This document shows, piece by piece, positions 1 to 9,485 of a DNA stretch of 64,000 nucleotides. The DNA comes from JAICYJ01 sp963766445 (GTDB lineage Bacteria > Actinomycetota > Thermoleophilia > Gaiellales > JAICJC01): positions 1 through 64,000 of the forward strand of contig CAVXZW010000027.1 of NCBI GenBank assembly GCA_963766445.1. The letters are read 5' to 3'. How positions within the stretch are numbered: the stretch's first letter is position 1; the number at the start of each line of letters is the position of its first letter. Under the pieces are notes generated by a model that did not search any database, was not told where the DNA came from, and saw nothing but the letters and a program-made list of their open reading frames with translations. A program made the translations under genes and the position numbers.

Positions 1-92
1 CCTTCCGGCGACAGCACCTCGACCGAGCAGGGCAGAGGCGGAAGCAGGCTGAGGGCGGATCGCAGGAGCTCACTGGGCTGTGCGGGATACAT
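1..92 (-). CDS. N-terminal fragment of an unidentified protein
   Basis: An ATG at the right end of this stretch opens a minus-strand reading frame (MYPAQPSELLRSALSLLPPL...) that runs without a stop off the left edge of the window. Only about 30 residues are visible, rich in Leu and Pro, with no recognisable motif. The upstream spacing contains only a weak AGAG-like ribosome site. It may be the start of a real gene continuing outside the window; the call rests on an open frame and its orientation matching the next two genes. Confidence 0.3.
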   Translation of the reverse strand, partial: MYPAQPSELLRSALSLLPPLPCSVEVLSPE

Positions 93-141
93 CGTCTCTG
101 GTATCGGCCGCTCCGCGAAATGTCTGAATTCGCACCGCCGG

Positions 142-921
142 TCAGCACAGCAGGCACAGGTCTGACCACCAGCGCGCATAGCGGGCGTAGGTGGCCCGCG
201 AGCCGGGTGGGCCGGTGGTGACCGCCTCGGGGTCCGACCAGGCCTGCTTGCTCCAGGGCGCGGTTGCGCCGGGATCGAAGGCGGGCGCTCCCCGCCGGGC
301 CCGGTCTGCCGGCAGCAGCCGCGGCGGCTGCTGCGGCAGCGACCCGTCCCAGCGGTCGCCGGCCAGGTCGATGCCCGCCTGCCGCAGCGAGCCGGCGTGG
401 CTGCCCGACGCCCGGTACACGGTCGCCGGGTACCCGGCCCAGTCACCGCTGCGCAGCTCCCACCAGGGGTGGCGGCCGTTCCACCCAGGTGCGCCGAGGC
501 CCGCGCGCCGACCACCGTGCCGTCGTCGCGCAGCTTGACGAGCACGCCCTCCCAGTCGTCGCGGTGGTAGCCGTCGAACGCCGGGACGTGGGTGTGGGCG
601 GTGCGCGAGTCCGGGCAGGTACTCCCAGTACTCCAGGTAGGTAAAGCCGCCGCGCCGCAGGCCGTGGACGTAGAGCACCGGCCGTCCCGACCGCGCGCAG
701 GCGGGATTGCGGCAACGGCGGAAGTCGACCGGGTGCTCGCCGTCGCCGCGCTCGGCCAGGAACCGGGGCGCCTCGCGCGCTGCCAGCGCCAGGTAGGCGG
801 CGTCGCCGCCGGCGGCAGCGGTCAGGCGGGTGCGGGCGGCGGCTGTCGCGGCCAGCAGCAGCGCCAGCACCAGCAGGCCGGCGCCGGCGTACTCGACGGT
901 TGCCTGCGCTCGCTCGCCCAC
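142..921 (-). CDS. TadE-like secreted/anchored protein with a Vps62-like domain
   Basis: Residues 3-30 look like a TadE/class III pilin-like N-terminus: ERAQATVEYAG followed by one hydrophobic helix. The rest would be extracellular. Two compensating single-base indels (about 477 and 611) hide the middle. Restored, it reads YLEYWEYLPDS..., then RDDWEGVLVKL, ASAHLGWN and VYRASGSHAG. These resemble the DWExV and Y-A-x-GSHA motifs of Vps62-related proteins, a resemblance made from memory. About 259 residues, Cys-rich at both ends. No pilus operon is adjacent, although a prepilin peptidase lies at 34.9-35.6 kb and could process it. The role is unknown. Confidence 0.65.
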   Translation of the reverse strand: MGERAQATVEYAGAGLLVLALLLAATAAARTRLTAAAGGDAAYLALAAREAPRFLAERGDGEHPVDFRRCRNPACARSGRPVLYVHGLRRGGFTYLEYWEYLPGLAHRPHPRPGVRRLPPRRLGGRARQAARRRHGGRRAGLGAPGWNGRHPWWELRSGDWAGYPATVYRASGSHAGSLRQAGIDLAGDRWDGSLPQQPPRLLPADRARRGAPAFDPGATAPWSKQAWSDPEAVTTGPPGSRATYARYARWWSDLCLLC

Positions 922-993
922 GGCGCCAACCTACGCATCAAAATGTGCCGGGTGGGTGACACGGCGTCACGGGTGTGTGGCGATGCCGCCGCG

Positions 994-2936
994 TCAGGAT
1001 GCGACCGGCGCGCGCAGGTCGGCCAGCCCGGCCTCGGTGCCCTCGCGGATCGCCTCCTCGAACGACCGCGGCCCGAGCGCGTCGCCGACTCGCACCACGT
1101 CCGCGCCGGCGTCCTGCAGCGCGGCGAACAGCGCGACACCGCAGGCGCTGCGCCCGTCGTTCACGACCAGCGTGTCGATCCCGTCCAGCACGTGCTCACG
1201 CTCCGAGAACACGTTTCGGAACCTGGCGCGTGCCCCGTCCCAGCCCGTCAGCCGCAGGTGGTGCACGAGGTCGATCCCGGCCTCGTCCATCCGCCCCAGG
1301 TACATGTTGCGCTGGTACTGGTGCACGGCCTCGCCGAAGGCGATGGCGCTGGTTACCAGGCGCACGTCGTGGCCGGCCTGCGCCAGCTGCTCGGCCAGCA
1401 CCAGCCCCGTCCAGTCGCCGCCCCAGTCGCAGATCGTGACGCGCGGGCCGGCCTCCGCGCCCGCCAGCACGTCCCAGGCGTGGACGGTGCCGGCGATGCC
1501 GGCGTCGTAGCGCTCCGCGCCGGTGGCCAGGATCACGCGGTCGGGCGACTCGGCCAGCACCTCGTCCGCACCGGCGTCGACCCCCAGCCGCACGCTCCGC
1601 CCCTGCGAGCCAGGCCTCGACGGTGCGCACCATGCCGCGCGCGATCTCGGCGTGGCCGGACGCGTTCAGTGCCAGCCGCATCTGACCGCCCACCGCCTCG
1701 CCGCGCTCGAGCACGACCACCCGGTGTCCACGGGCGGCCGCGCAGGCGGCCGCGGATGCGCCGCCGGGTCCGGCGCCCACGACGACCACCGTTCCGGGGC
1801 TGGGATCGGGCGTGGGGCGCGGCAGCGTCGACTCGTACCCGGTCCACGGGTTGATCGTGCAGGCGATCGGGATGCCGGCGTGGTAGTGGCCGATGCATCC
1901 TTGGTTGCAGCCGATGCAGGTCGTGAACGACTGGCCCGCCGCCGCACGGCCCGGCATCGAGGGGTCGGTGATCAGCGCTCTTGTCATGCCGCATGCGTCG
2001 CAGTCGCCGCGCCCGATCATCGCGTCCGCGTCGGCGGGGTCGACGATGCGGCCGGTCGCTATGACGGGGACGCTCACGGCTGCCTTCATGGTGCGGGCGA
2101 AGCCGGCCACGGCATTGTGCTCGACCGGCACCGGCGGCACGATCCAGCTCGATCCGCGGTACGTGTTGGAGCCGCCAAGCGCGACCGAGAGGTAGTCGAT
2201 CAGGCCCTCGTCGGCCAGGATGCCGGCGGCTCGAGCGCAGCTCCTCGTGGCTGTTGCCATCCCAGGAACCGCTCTCGTCGGTCAGCCGGCAGCCGACGGC
2301 GCCGCCGTCGATGCCCTCGCGCATGGCCTCGCAGACCTCGCGCAGGAACCGCAGCCGGTTCTCGAACGAGCCGCCGTAGGAGTCGCTGCGGGTGTTGGCG
2401 TGGGGGGAGAGGAACTGGGTGGGCAGGTAGTTGAAGCCCGCGCAGACCTCGACGCCGTCGATGCCGCCGGCCGCCGCGTAGGCGGCCGCCTGGCGGTAGC
2501 CGTCGATCATCTCGCCGATCTCGCGCCGGGTCAGTTCGCGCGGCTCCGTCTTGAAGCGAGCGCTGGGGATGCTGGACGGCGCCACGGCAGCTGGGCGCGG
2601 CGGCGAGGAGATGACCTCGCGCCCACCGTGAAAGAGCTGCACGAACAGGCGCGTGTCGTGCTCGTGAACGGCCTCGGACAGGCGCCGGTAGGCGGGCACG
2701 ATCTCCGGGAGATATCCACCCAGCGTGTGCGCGGTCAGCAGGCCGGTGTGGTGGATCGCGGTGGCCTCGACCACGATCAGCCCGGCACCGCCGCGGGCGC
2801 GCGCCCGGTGGTAGGCGATCAGCTCGTCGGTGGGCAGGTGGTAGTGGACGAGGCTGGTCTGGTGCGAGGTCGAGACGATCCGGTTGGGGATCGTGACGCT
2901 GCCGATTGCCAGCGGCGAGAACAGGCGGTCGAGCAT
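994..2936 (-). CDS. FMN/4Fe-4S/FAD oxidoreductase of the 2,4-dienoyl-CoA reductase family
   Basis: N-terminal old-yellow-enzyme barrel (residues 1 to about 340: FSPLAIGSVTIPNRIV, then GVEVCAGFNYLPTQFLSP), an iron-sulfur motif C-x2-C-x3-C-x11-C near 1900, then a Rossmann FAD fold with GAGPGGASAA and a second dinucleotide-binding region. Domain order and length (about 646 residues) match FadH, trimethylamine dehydrogenase and related flavoenzymes that use NAD(P)H on enoyl or amine substrates. Two +1 indels (about 2232 and 1602) split the frame; removing them gives one continuous protein. The substrate cannot be told from sequence. It has no close operon partner; the TadE-like gene follows on the same strand. 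Confidence 0.85.
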
Positions 2937-3041
2937 GCCGCGACTGTAGCGGCTGCGATGGGCCCGGTTCGCGCGGACGTGTACGGGCGCGGACGGTGAG
3001 CCTCACTGCCACCGTAGCGGCACTGCCCCCGCATCCGGGCT

Positions 3042-4028
3042 CTAGCGGCCCAACCGATGCTGTCGCGCCGCCATCACGGCCGGTGTTGCGTCCACGGAGC
3101 CGGGTGCGAGCGAGTCGATCACCAGGTGCGCGTCGTTGTAGCAGTACATCTCCGGCTCGTTTGTCCAGTGACTGGCTGCGTTCGGCGAGGTGCAGTCCCA
3201 CGACGGCGCTGTCGAGGTGACGGTGCCGGACCTACCGGTCACGAACCGGTACCACTGGATGATCGTCCAGCCGGTCGAGTTCTCGTACGTGATCAGGGTT
3301 CGTGGACTGGTGTAGCGGCGGCTGTTCTTGACAGCCATGGAGTAGCAGGGCAGCGCCGGGTTGCTGCAGCGCCCGCCGTTCACCGAGTTGGTCTTGGCCC
3401 AGAAGGGAGCCGGCACCGGCACTTTGTTTACGCCCACCGAGTAGCGGCGCCCGAAGCCGTAGCAGGTGCTCACGAGCGAGGTCTGGATCTCGAGCGTGAG
3501 CCTGTTGTTCGGGTAGGAGAACATGCCCCAGGCGTCAGCGAATCCGTGTGCGGTGAAGTCCGGCAGGGTGCTGCAGGTCTCGTCACGCTGCTGGCTGGCC
3601 GTCAGGGTGGTCAGCTCCTTGCCAGTGCGCCCGCGCGATGAGACCGACCAGCCGTAGTCCTTCTTCAGCCTCGTCAGGTCGCTCCAGGTGGCGTAGCGGA
3701 TCGTGCCGGCGCACACCGCGGCGGCCGTCCCGATCTGATTCAGCGTGACGGGTGCGGTGGCCGTGTGGCCGTGCGCCCGGATCAGGCTGGCCAGCGTCCA
3801 CAGTCCCACATTGCCAGGCAGCGGCACGGTGCAGTGCGTCCCGGCCTGATAGCTGCCCACTTGTGCCCGGCCCAGCATGTAGGTGATAAAGCGAGTTGGA
3901 GCGGTGACCGAGGTGGCGCCCGGGCCGGTGGCCGGCGCCGTGTTGACCGCCTGCTGGGCCGCGGCCGGCGCGGCCAGCATCGCGGACACCATCAGGCAAC
4001 CCAGTGCAACACGTGCATGGACGTTCAT
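3042..4028 (-). CDS. Secreted protein of unknown function
   Basis: The ATG at 4028 is chosen because GGAAGG lies 6-8 nt upstream and the protein then begins with a clear signal peptide (MNVHARVALGCLMVSAMLAAPAAA, cut after AAA). The mature part is about 300 residues with roughly eight cysteines, a pattern typical of disulfide-stabilised exported proteins. The segment around residues 75-130 is reminiscent of peptidoglycan-binding or SCP-like secreted proteins, but I see no catalytic motif. The perfect 12-bp palindrome at 4053-4064 lies just upstream. It is divergent from the glycoside-hydrolase-like gene and probably part of the same accessory secreted set. Confidence 0.75.
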   Translation of the reverse strand: MNVHARVALGCLMVSAMLAAPAAAQQAVNTAPATGPGATSVTAPTRFITYMLGRAQVGSYQAGTHCTVPLPGNVGLWTLASLIRAHGHTATAPVTLNQIGTAAAVCAGTIRYATWSDLTRLKKDYGWSVSSRGRTGKELTTLTASQQRDETCSTLPDFTAHGFADAWGMFSYPNNRLTLEIQTSLVSTCYGFGRRYSVGVNKVPVPAPFWAKTNSVNGGRCSNPALPCYSMAVKNSRRYTSPRTLITYENSTGWTIIQWYRFVTGRSGTVTSTAPSWDCTSPNAASHWTNEPEMYCYNDAHLVIDSLAPGSVDATPAVMAARQHRLGR

Positions 4029-4221
4029 GACCGACCCTTCCCTCTGGATCCAATCCCCGGGGATCCGGACCGTCGGGAGGGCGGGATCCACGTGTGTCCG
4101 CACTCAAGCAGAGCGGGTGCGTATGCGCGTCGTGGCCAACGCGGATCGCGACTGCGGTTTATCACCCACGGCAAGGGTGGCCTTCCCTCGGTGCACACCG
4201 TCCGCTCAAACTCCGCGCTCG

Positions 4222-4269
4222 GTTTCCTTACGGAAACTGTTCGCCGTGCTAACGACCGCTGGCTAGGTT
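4222..4269 (+). promoter_or_regulatory. Palindrome plus -10 box before the glycoside-hydrolase-like gene
   Basis: A 6-bp-arm inverted repeat, GTTTCCttacGGAAAC (4222-4237), sits where a -35 region would be. A TAGGTT box (4264-4269) lies 9 nt before the ATG at 4279, which also has GAGAGG as a ribosome site. The palindrome could be an operator; this is inference from position. Confidence 0.4.
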
Positions 4270-4278
4270 GAGAGGGCC

Positions 4279-5760
4279 ATGCGACTGCACGGATTCATCT
4301 GCGCGCTGGCCGTGGTCGTTTGCTCCGGGCTCTGGGCCGTCGTCCCTGCTCAGGCAGCGCGCCCCGGCATCTACGAGGTCTGGGGCAACCGCAGCGATGT
4401 CGCTCACCTGCGCTATGTCAGGGGTGGGCAGATCGCGTTGGAGTGGAAGACGGTCGAGCCCACGCGGGGGCACTTCGACTGGTCGGGCCTGCGGGCGCAG
4501 CTGAACGCCTATCACGCTATTCACAAGCCGGCCACCGTGCAGATCAACTCCACGACGAGCAAGCCGGCATGGTTGTGGAATCTGATCGCCCGCTGCGGAA
4601 CCACGCAGGGGCAGCAAATCCCGCAGTACTGGGATCCACTGTATCTGAAGCTCCAGCATGAGCTGCTGTCGAGCTTCGCCAGGGCGCTCAAGTCCTACTC
4701 GCACCGCGGCACCATCGCCCTGGTGCGCTCGGCGCCAAATGCGATCGGCACGGAGCTGACCACGGTGCCAGCCGGAGTCAGCTGCACCCGGGCGACCGAC
4801 GGCCACAGCGTGGCGCAGGCCTGGTCTCGTTCGGTGCGCGCAACGTACTACCGCAACATCATGGGCATGTATCGCAGCCTGCTTGCCCCGGCGATCCACG
4901 TGGCGCTTCGCACAGAGGTCTTCACGACCGACGGCGCGCCGCTCTCGTGGCTCGGTCGGCGCGACGCCTGGATCATGGACACCGCCTCCGACATCGACCC
5001 GAACCCAACGCGCGACACGTTCGACGTGTTTGCACGGCACTGGGACCGGGCCGGGCGCACCCAAGCCTACTGGGAGCCGTTCTCCTATGTGGGCAAGCAG
5101 AACCTGGCCAGCTGGAACTACTGGAGAATTCTGCTGGAATTGGACAAGGGCGTCTCCTACATCGCGGTCTACGGCCAGGTGATCCGTCACGGCGGCGATC
5201 CGCAGTACGGGGCGGCCTTCCGGTTCGCCAACCGGTACGCCGGACGCCAGCTGCACCCGGGACGGTCGCCCGGCGCGTTCATCGCCCTCCGCCAGGGCAC
5301 GGGCCGGATGGCCGGGAACCTCGAGCGGTTTATGAAGCAGATCGACGCCCAGAGGACGAGCATCGCGCTTGACAGCAACAACGGCCGCGCAATGATCGGC
5401 CCAGCCGCCCAGCGGTACGGCAGGTTCGCCCGCCGGATCGTGGCCGGCACGGCCCAGAAAGCGATGTTCTTCCGGCTGAACGGCACGTTCAAGCACGGCG
5501 TGCGCGACCACGCCGTGCGGATCCGCGTGACCTACCTCGACCAGGGCGGCGGCGCGTTCGTGGTCAAGTGGGGCCGGGCGGGCCGATGCCAACACACCGT
5601 GCACAAGCACGGCACGGGCCGGTGGCGCACGGTCACCATCAAGGTGCGCCGCGCCGGATTCCATAACCGGCTATCGCACCGCAGCGACATCACGCTAAAG
5701 GCGCTCGGCAGTTCCGGCACCGACTTCCACATGGTCGAGGTGCGCGTCCACGGGCGGTGA
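4279..5760 (+). CDS. Secreted glycoside-hydrolase-like TIM-barrel protein with C-terminal beta domain
   Basis: Signal peptide at residues 1-28 (ending PAQAA). The following segment GGQIALEWKTVEPTRGHFDW is typical of the first strands of GH42/GH5-type barrels (the w..vEP..G.fdW pattern). Later parts (SWLGRRDAWIMDT, QAYWEPFSYVG) fit barrel strands. From about residue 385 a separate beta-rich domain resembles carbohydrate-binding modules. 493 residues and intact. I cannot assign the catalytic pair or substrate with confidence; a plant- or cell-wall-polysaccharide role is inference. It is monocistronic, with its own promoter upstream. Confidence 0.8.
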   Translation: MRLHGFICALAVVVCSGLWAVVPAQAARPGIYEVWGNRSDVAHLRYVRGGQIALEWKTVEPTRGHFDWSGLRAQLNAYHAIHKPATVQINSTTSKPAWLWNLIARCGTTQGQQIPQYWDPLYLKLQHELLSSFARALKSYSHRGTIALVRSAPNAIGTELTTVPAGVSCTRATDGHSVAQAWSRSVRATYYRNIMGMYRSLLAPAIHVALRTEVFTTDGAPLSWLGRRDAWIMDTASDIDPNPTRDTFDVFARHWDRAGRTQAYWEPFSYVGKQNLASWNYWRILLELDKGVSYIAVYGQVIRHGGDPQYGAAFRFANRYAGRQLHPGRSPGAFIALRQGTGRMAGNLERFMKQIDAQRTSIALDSNNGRAMIGPAAQRYGRFARRIVAGTAQKAMFFRLNGTFKHGVRDHAVRIRVTYLDQGGGAFVVKWGRAGRCQHTVHKHGTGRWRTVTIKVRRAGFHNRLSHRSDITLKALGSSGTDFHMVEVRVHGR

Positions 5761-6079
5761 GGTGATCGGGGTGCGGGCGGCCTCGTGATGAACGCGCGGC
5801 GTCCATCTGCGCGGACCCGGCGCAGTGAACGCTACCCGCAGGCGATCTCACCGGCCTGGACGTGCGGGCCGAGCTGGGGAGGATCCGCGCCGGCGCGTCA
5901 GCGCTCGTGCATCCGGATCAGGGGTTTCGCGGATGCGCGGGTATCCGCCTTCGTGCAGGCTGCCCGGAGTCGGCTTGGCGGGCATAGACTTGCCTGGTCG
6001 GGAAGGTATGGGATGTGGCGCACCGAGGCGCACGGCCGTCCGCCGGCGGACGGGACCGGGATGGCGACAGGAGGGTCGG
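5761..6079 (+). promoter_or_regulatory. Intergenic leader with -10 box and 18-bp palindrome
   Basis: This 319-bp gap holds no convincing gene. TAGACT at 5995-6000 is a plausible -10 box for the VCBS gene, giving a leader of about 70 nt. Inside that leader a perfect 18-bp palindrome (6036-6053, CCGTCCGCCGGCGGACGG) lies 27 nt before the start codon. AGGAGGG at 6069-6075 is a strong ribosome site that fixes the start at 6080. Confidence 0.5.
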
Positions 6080-7285
6080 ATGCGAGCGAGGATGCGGGCA
6101 GATCGACGGCGCGTCTGTGTGGTGCTTGCCCTGGCGCTGGCGTCTGCGTTGTACGCCCCCGACGCGAACGCGCTCACGGTGCGCGATCAGGCGGCGGGCG
6201 CTGGGCTTGCGCAGACGACCTCATCGTACGGGGCGTATTTCGGAGATGTCAATGGTGACGGGCGGATCGATATCCTGCTGAACCGTCACTGGCAACGGAC
6301 GAGCCAGATCTTCACCGACCGTGGGGGTGGCGTGTATGGCGTAGCGGCCACGCTTCCGCTGGCTGACCGCCACGGCTGCGCCATGGCAGACGTCAATCAT
6401 GACGGGTTGATGGACATCTACTGCTCGCAGGGCGCCAGCGACGTATCAGGAAGTGTGGTCAAGTCAAACGAGCTGTGGATGCAGGGCCCGCGCGGTCAGT
6501 TCACGAATCGCGCAGGCGCATGGGGCGTCGCTGATCCCTACGGTCGGGGTCGAGAGGTCGCGTTCTTTGATGCCAACAACGATGGCTGGCCCGATCTGTT
6601 CGTGGGCAATGTCGGCGGACGCACCGACGGCATCCCATCGCCGGACAGGCTGTTCATCAACGCGGCCGGGCAGCGGTTTGTGGACAGCAAGGATCCGGCA
6701 ATCACGCGCGAGTTGGGAGGCTCGTGCGTCACTCCTCGAGACATCAACAGCGACGGCTGGACAGACCTGCTGGTTTGTGGCGCAGGGCATTGGGGTGGTC
6801 CGATACATCTCTTCGTGAACCAGGCTGGCAAGGGGTTCGCGGATAGGGCGTCCCAGCTGGGCATCTCGGGCACCGCGCATGACGCGCGGCTTGTTGATCT
6901 GAATGGCGACAAGCGCCTGGACCTCGTGACGATCAATCAGACCGGTGTGCGCGTGCAGCTGCGGTCTGCGACTGGGGGTTGGAGGCCGCCTGTGCTGGTA
7001 AGGGCTCTCGTCGCCGGTTACAGCGTCGCCGTGCGCGACGTGAACGGCGACGGTGCGCCGGACATCTATGCGATGCAGCGTTGCGCGAACGGGAGGAACC
7101 AGCCCGATACCATGCTGGTGAACTCCGGCAACGGCACCTCATACACGCAGGTCACTATTCCCGAAGCGGCTTCTGGTTGTGGCGATGACGTCGAGTCCAT
7201 GTCATACGGGTCAGCGCCCGCGTTCCTCGTGCTCAACGGATTCTCACAGTCCGCTGGGCCTGTGCAGCTGATCACGTTCGGGTAA
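6080..7285 (+). CDS. Secreted FG-GAP/VCBS repeat protein (calcium-binding beta-propeller)
   Basis: The ATG at 6080 follows AGGAGGG at 4-nt spacing and gives a signal peptide (RVCVVLALALASALYAPDANA). The mature protein contains six copies of the Asp-rich loop DxNxDGxxD: DVNGDGRID, DVNHDGLMD, DANNDGWPD, DINSDGWTD, DLNGDKRLD and DVNGDGAPD. They are spaced about 45-65 residues apart, as in FG-GAP/integrin-like beta-propellers, where each loop binds calcium. 401 residues, intact. It probably works at the cell surface or outside it, in adhesion or carbohydrate binding. Base composition is visibly less GC-rich than the core genes, suggesting transfer. Confidence 0.85.
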   Translation: MRARMRADRRRVCVVLALALASALYAPDANALTVRDQAAGAGLAQTTSSYGAYFGDVNGDGRIDILLNRHWQRTSQIFTDRGGGVYGVAATLPLADRHGCAMADVNHDGLMDIYCSQGASDVSGSVVKSNELWMQGPRGQFTNRAGAWGVADPYGRGREVAFFDANNDGWPDLFVGNVGGRTDGIPSPDRLFINAAGQRFVDSKDPAITRELGGSCVTPRDINSDGWTDLLVCGAGHWGGPIHLFVNQAGKGFADRASQLGISGTAHDARLVDLNGDKRLDLVTINQTGVRVQLRSATGGWRPPVLVRALVAGYSVAVRDVNGDGAPDIYAMQRCANGRNQPDTMLVNSGNGTSYTQVTIPEAASGCGDDVESMSYGSAPAFLVLNGFSQSAGPVQLITFG

Positions 7286-7497
7286 TCAGTAGTCCGCCCA
7301 CCAGCAGCGTCGCGGACGTCGCGGTGCGATCAGCGCATGTCGACGATGCTCGGCTCCGGGCTGCTCAACTGGCTTGCCGACTGACCGCGCTGCAGGAAAC
7401 GTCGCTGGACACCGAGCGGCGGCCCGAGGGAACCGCGTGATCGACTTCGCCTGGTTTGTCGCGGAGTCGGCTTCGGCGCTGGCGCAGGCAGCGAGAC

Positions 7498-8853
7498 TCA
7501 GTCCGGGTTCTCTGCGCGGGCCAGCCTCTTCTCGGCCAGGGTCAACGATGGGCAGGTGTGCGTCTGCAATCGGAGCGTCGGCCGGCGGGTCGTCCCTGCA
7601 AAGTTGAACATGTCCATCATGTCGTTTGCCGCCTTGTCGTGGGGCGTCAGGCCGGGCAATGACCAGTTGTCCTCGATGAACTTGAGTAGCGAGACGTGGC
7701 TGTAGAAGGTGTGGCTGATCGAGCCGCCGCCGCTGCTGGTGCCGGTCTTCGTCCATGGAGAGATCACGAGCAGGGGGGTCCGGAAGCCGTAGGAGATGTT
7801 GTCGATCTGCGGAGGCGGCACGTGGTCGTAGAACCCGCCCCACTCATCCCACACCACGAAGATTGCCGTCGAGTTCCAGTCAGCGCCGCTCATCACAGCG
7901 TTCACGAGGTTGACCGTCTCGTTCTCTCCTGCACATGCCGATCTGGGTGGATGTTCGTTTGCCTCGGATTGAACAAACGAGACGGCGGGCAGCGTTCCCG
8001 CTCTTGCCTGCGTCTGGAAGTTGCTGTACGGGACGACGCGCGACCACATCGCAGGGTCGCGTCGGACCGGCGTGAGTGCGTCGAGGGCGTTGTGGAGGTT
8101 GGTGCTTCGTGTGTACTCCGACCACGACACGCCGTTGGCGGCAAGCACGTTGGGCAGCGCACGGAAGTTGAAGCACGGGAATCGCTTCGTGAGCGAGCCG
8201 TCGGTTCCCAGCATGTATACGTAGGTATCCGGGGGGTCATCGCATCCCCAGTGCAGCAGGTTGGGAGTCGAGGGGCTGACCGGGATCGTGTAGACGCTGC
8301 GGAATCCGAGCGAGGCGTCGTAACGCCCGGCTTGTGCGGCGATCTGGTAGAGGTTGTTCGTGAAGCTAGCTCCCTTCCAGTCGGCGAACATGTGATCGCC
8401 GAGCGCGTATGTTCGTGCGTAGGCCCAGTAGTTCGGAATCTGGAACTCGCGCATCTGGCTCAGTGCCAGCGGTGTCCCGGTCTTTGAGTAGGCGCCGAGC
8501 TCCTTGTCGAAGCCGTCCATCTTGCCGCCGTCGTATGCGACCTTGAACCAGTTTGGTGCATGTCCGACGTCATTCGGGACAGGGTCTGGTGTCTGTGTGA
8601 GGTTGACGCGCACGCCGTTGCTCTTCAGCGCAGTGGTCGCGCCGTCCGCGCCCGGGAACCTCCCGAAGTACCCGTCGAAGCTGCGGTTCTCCTTGAAGAT
8701 GATGACGACGTGTTTGATTGGCGTCACAGCGACGCCCGCCGTTAGGACAGCTGCACCGGATGTGTGAGCGTGTACCGGCTGGGGGCCAAGCACGGTGGCG
8801 GCCGCGACCGTGACAACAACTGCCGTCCTTCGGAAGAACGAGTGAACGAACAT
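7498..8853 (-). CDS. Secreted phosphoesterase of the phospholipase C/acid phosphatase family
   Basis: The start at 8853 is chosen because CAGGAGG lies about 8 nt upstream and a signal peptide follows directly (FFRRTAVVVTVAAATVLG...VHA). The mature N-terminus IKHVVIIFKENRSFDGYFG is the hallmark of the PF04185 phosphoesterases, in which the Glu/Asn pair binds metal. VVWDEWGGFYDHVPPP is the second metal/active-site block and SHTFYSHVSLLKFIEDNW the third. 451 residues. Related enzymes cleave phospholipids or phosphomonoesters outside the cell; the exact substrate is not readable here. It converges with the VCBS gene and is less GC-rich than the housekeeping genes. Confidence 0.9.
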   Translation of the reverse strand: MFVHSFFRRTAVVVTVAAATVLGPQPVHAHTSGAAVLTAGVAVTPIKHVVIIFKENRSFDGYFGRFPGADGATTALKSNGVRVNLTQTPDPVPNDVGHAPNWFKVAYDGGKMDGFDKELGAYSKTGTPLALSQMREFQIPNYWAYARTYALGDHMFADWKGASFTNNLYQIAAQAGRYDASLGFRSVYTIPVSPSTPNLLHWGCDDPPDTYVYMLGTDGSLTKRFPCFNFRALPNVLAANGVSWSEYTRSTNLHNALDALTPVRRDPAMWSRVVPYSNFQTQARAGTLPAVSFVQSEANEHPPRSACAGENETVNLVNAVMSGADWNSTAIFVVWDEWGGFYDHVPPPQIDNISYGFRTPLLVISPWTKTGTSSGGGSISHTFYSHVSLLKFIEDNWSLPGLTPHDKAANDMMDMFNFAGTTRRPTLRLQTHTCPSLTLAEKRLARAENPD

Positions 8854-9154
8854 ACCAGGTGCCTCCTGCGAAATCCCCATGGGCAGAGCCTGTTCGCTCG
8901 AATCTCGTTCCACCCACGCCGCCCCGCATACATGCGCCGATCTGATGACAGGAACCTACTGCATCCGTCGCAGGTATGCCGGTGACTGCCCGGCGCGCTG
9001 TGCGCCTGCTCGCCGGATGCCTGGATTTGCGGATGCGGCGGTGACGCAGCAGGCCGGGCGAGAGTTGTCCGTGGCCGCGTGCCCGCCAAACGGCTGGGTT
9101 ACGGGGCGGAGGTGAACGCTGCCCCCCGCAGCGCTCACCGTCCGCTAACCCGTA
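8854..9154. other. Non-coding gap upstream of the phosphoesterase
   Basis: About 300 bp with no supported gene on either strand. It contains the ribosome site of the phosphoesterase at its left end. I see no repeat, tRNA or clear promoter box in the rest. Confidence 0.5.
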
Positions 9155-9327
9155 TCAATTCGGATCGAGCCGCGCTTCCGAGGTGCCTAGCCCCGGCAGG
9201 GCGAGCGCGATGGTGAGAATCACCACCGCTCCAATGAACACCGCGCCAGCTTCCGCGTGCCCTGGTGGGCTTGCGACCGCTGTCTTCGTGCGGGTTCCGG
9301 GTTCGGTAGCCGAGCCGTCTCACTCAT
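9155..9327 (-). CDS. Possible small single-pass membrane protein (frameshifted)
   Basis: An ATG at 9327 preceded by AAGAGG starts MSETARLPNPE.... About 30 codons later the neighbouring frame encodes GAVFIGAVVILTIALALPGLG, a clear transmembrane helix, ending SEARLDPN and a stop. The total length is one base short of a whole number of codons, so one deletion early in the gene would make a continuous protein of about 57 residues. Several genes in this window show the same kind of indel. There is no homology to point to, so it could be chance. Confidence 0.3.
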
Positions 9328-9347
9328 GAGACCTCTTGCTTTGCGCC

Positions 9348-9363
9348 CCCGCCTCACGGCGGG
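9348..9363 (+). terminator. GC hairpin with short T-rich tail
   Basis: A perfect 6-bp stem CCCGCC-TCAC-GGCGGG is followed by tttgccatttt. The T tract is interrupted, and no plus-strand gene ends just upstream. It may be an attenuator in the leader of the gene at 9593 or have no function. Confidence 0.3.
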
Positions 9364-9485
9364 TTTGCCATTTTCGATCCGTGTACGCATCATCGACATA
9401 CGGTAGGCGTGTCTCGTCGCCCGAAGGGTGGCATGCGCTCCCCATATCGAGGTATACGAGCGCGCAGCGCGCCGTGAAACCCCCC

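Noticed and set aside
5785..6258. Extra plus-strand coding frame before the VCBS gene
   Set aside because: It overlaps the well-supported signal peptide region in another frame, has shadow-like composition and no ribosome site.
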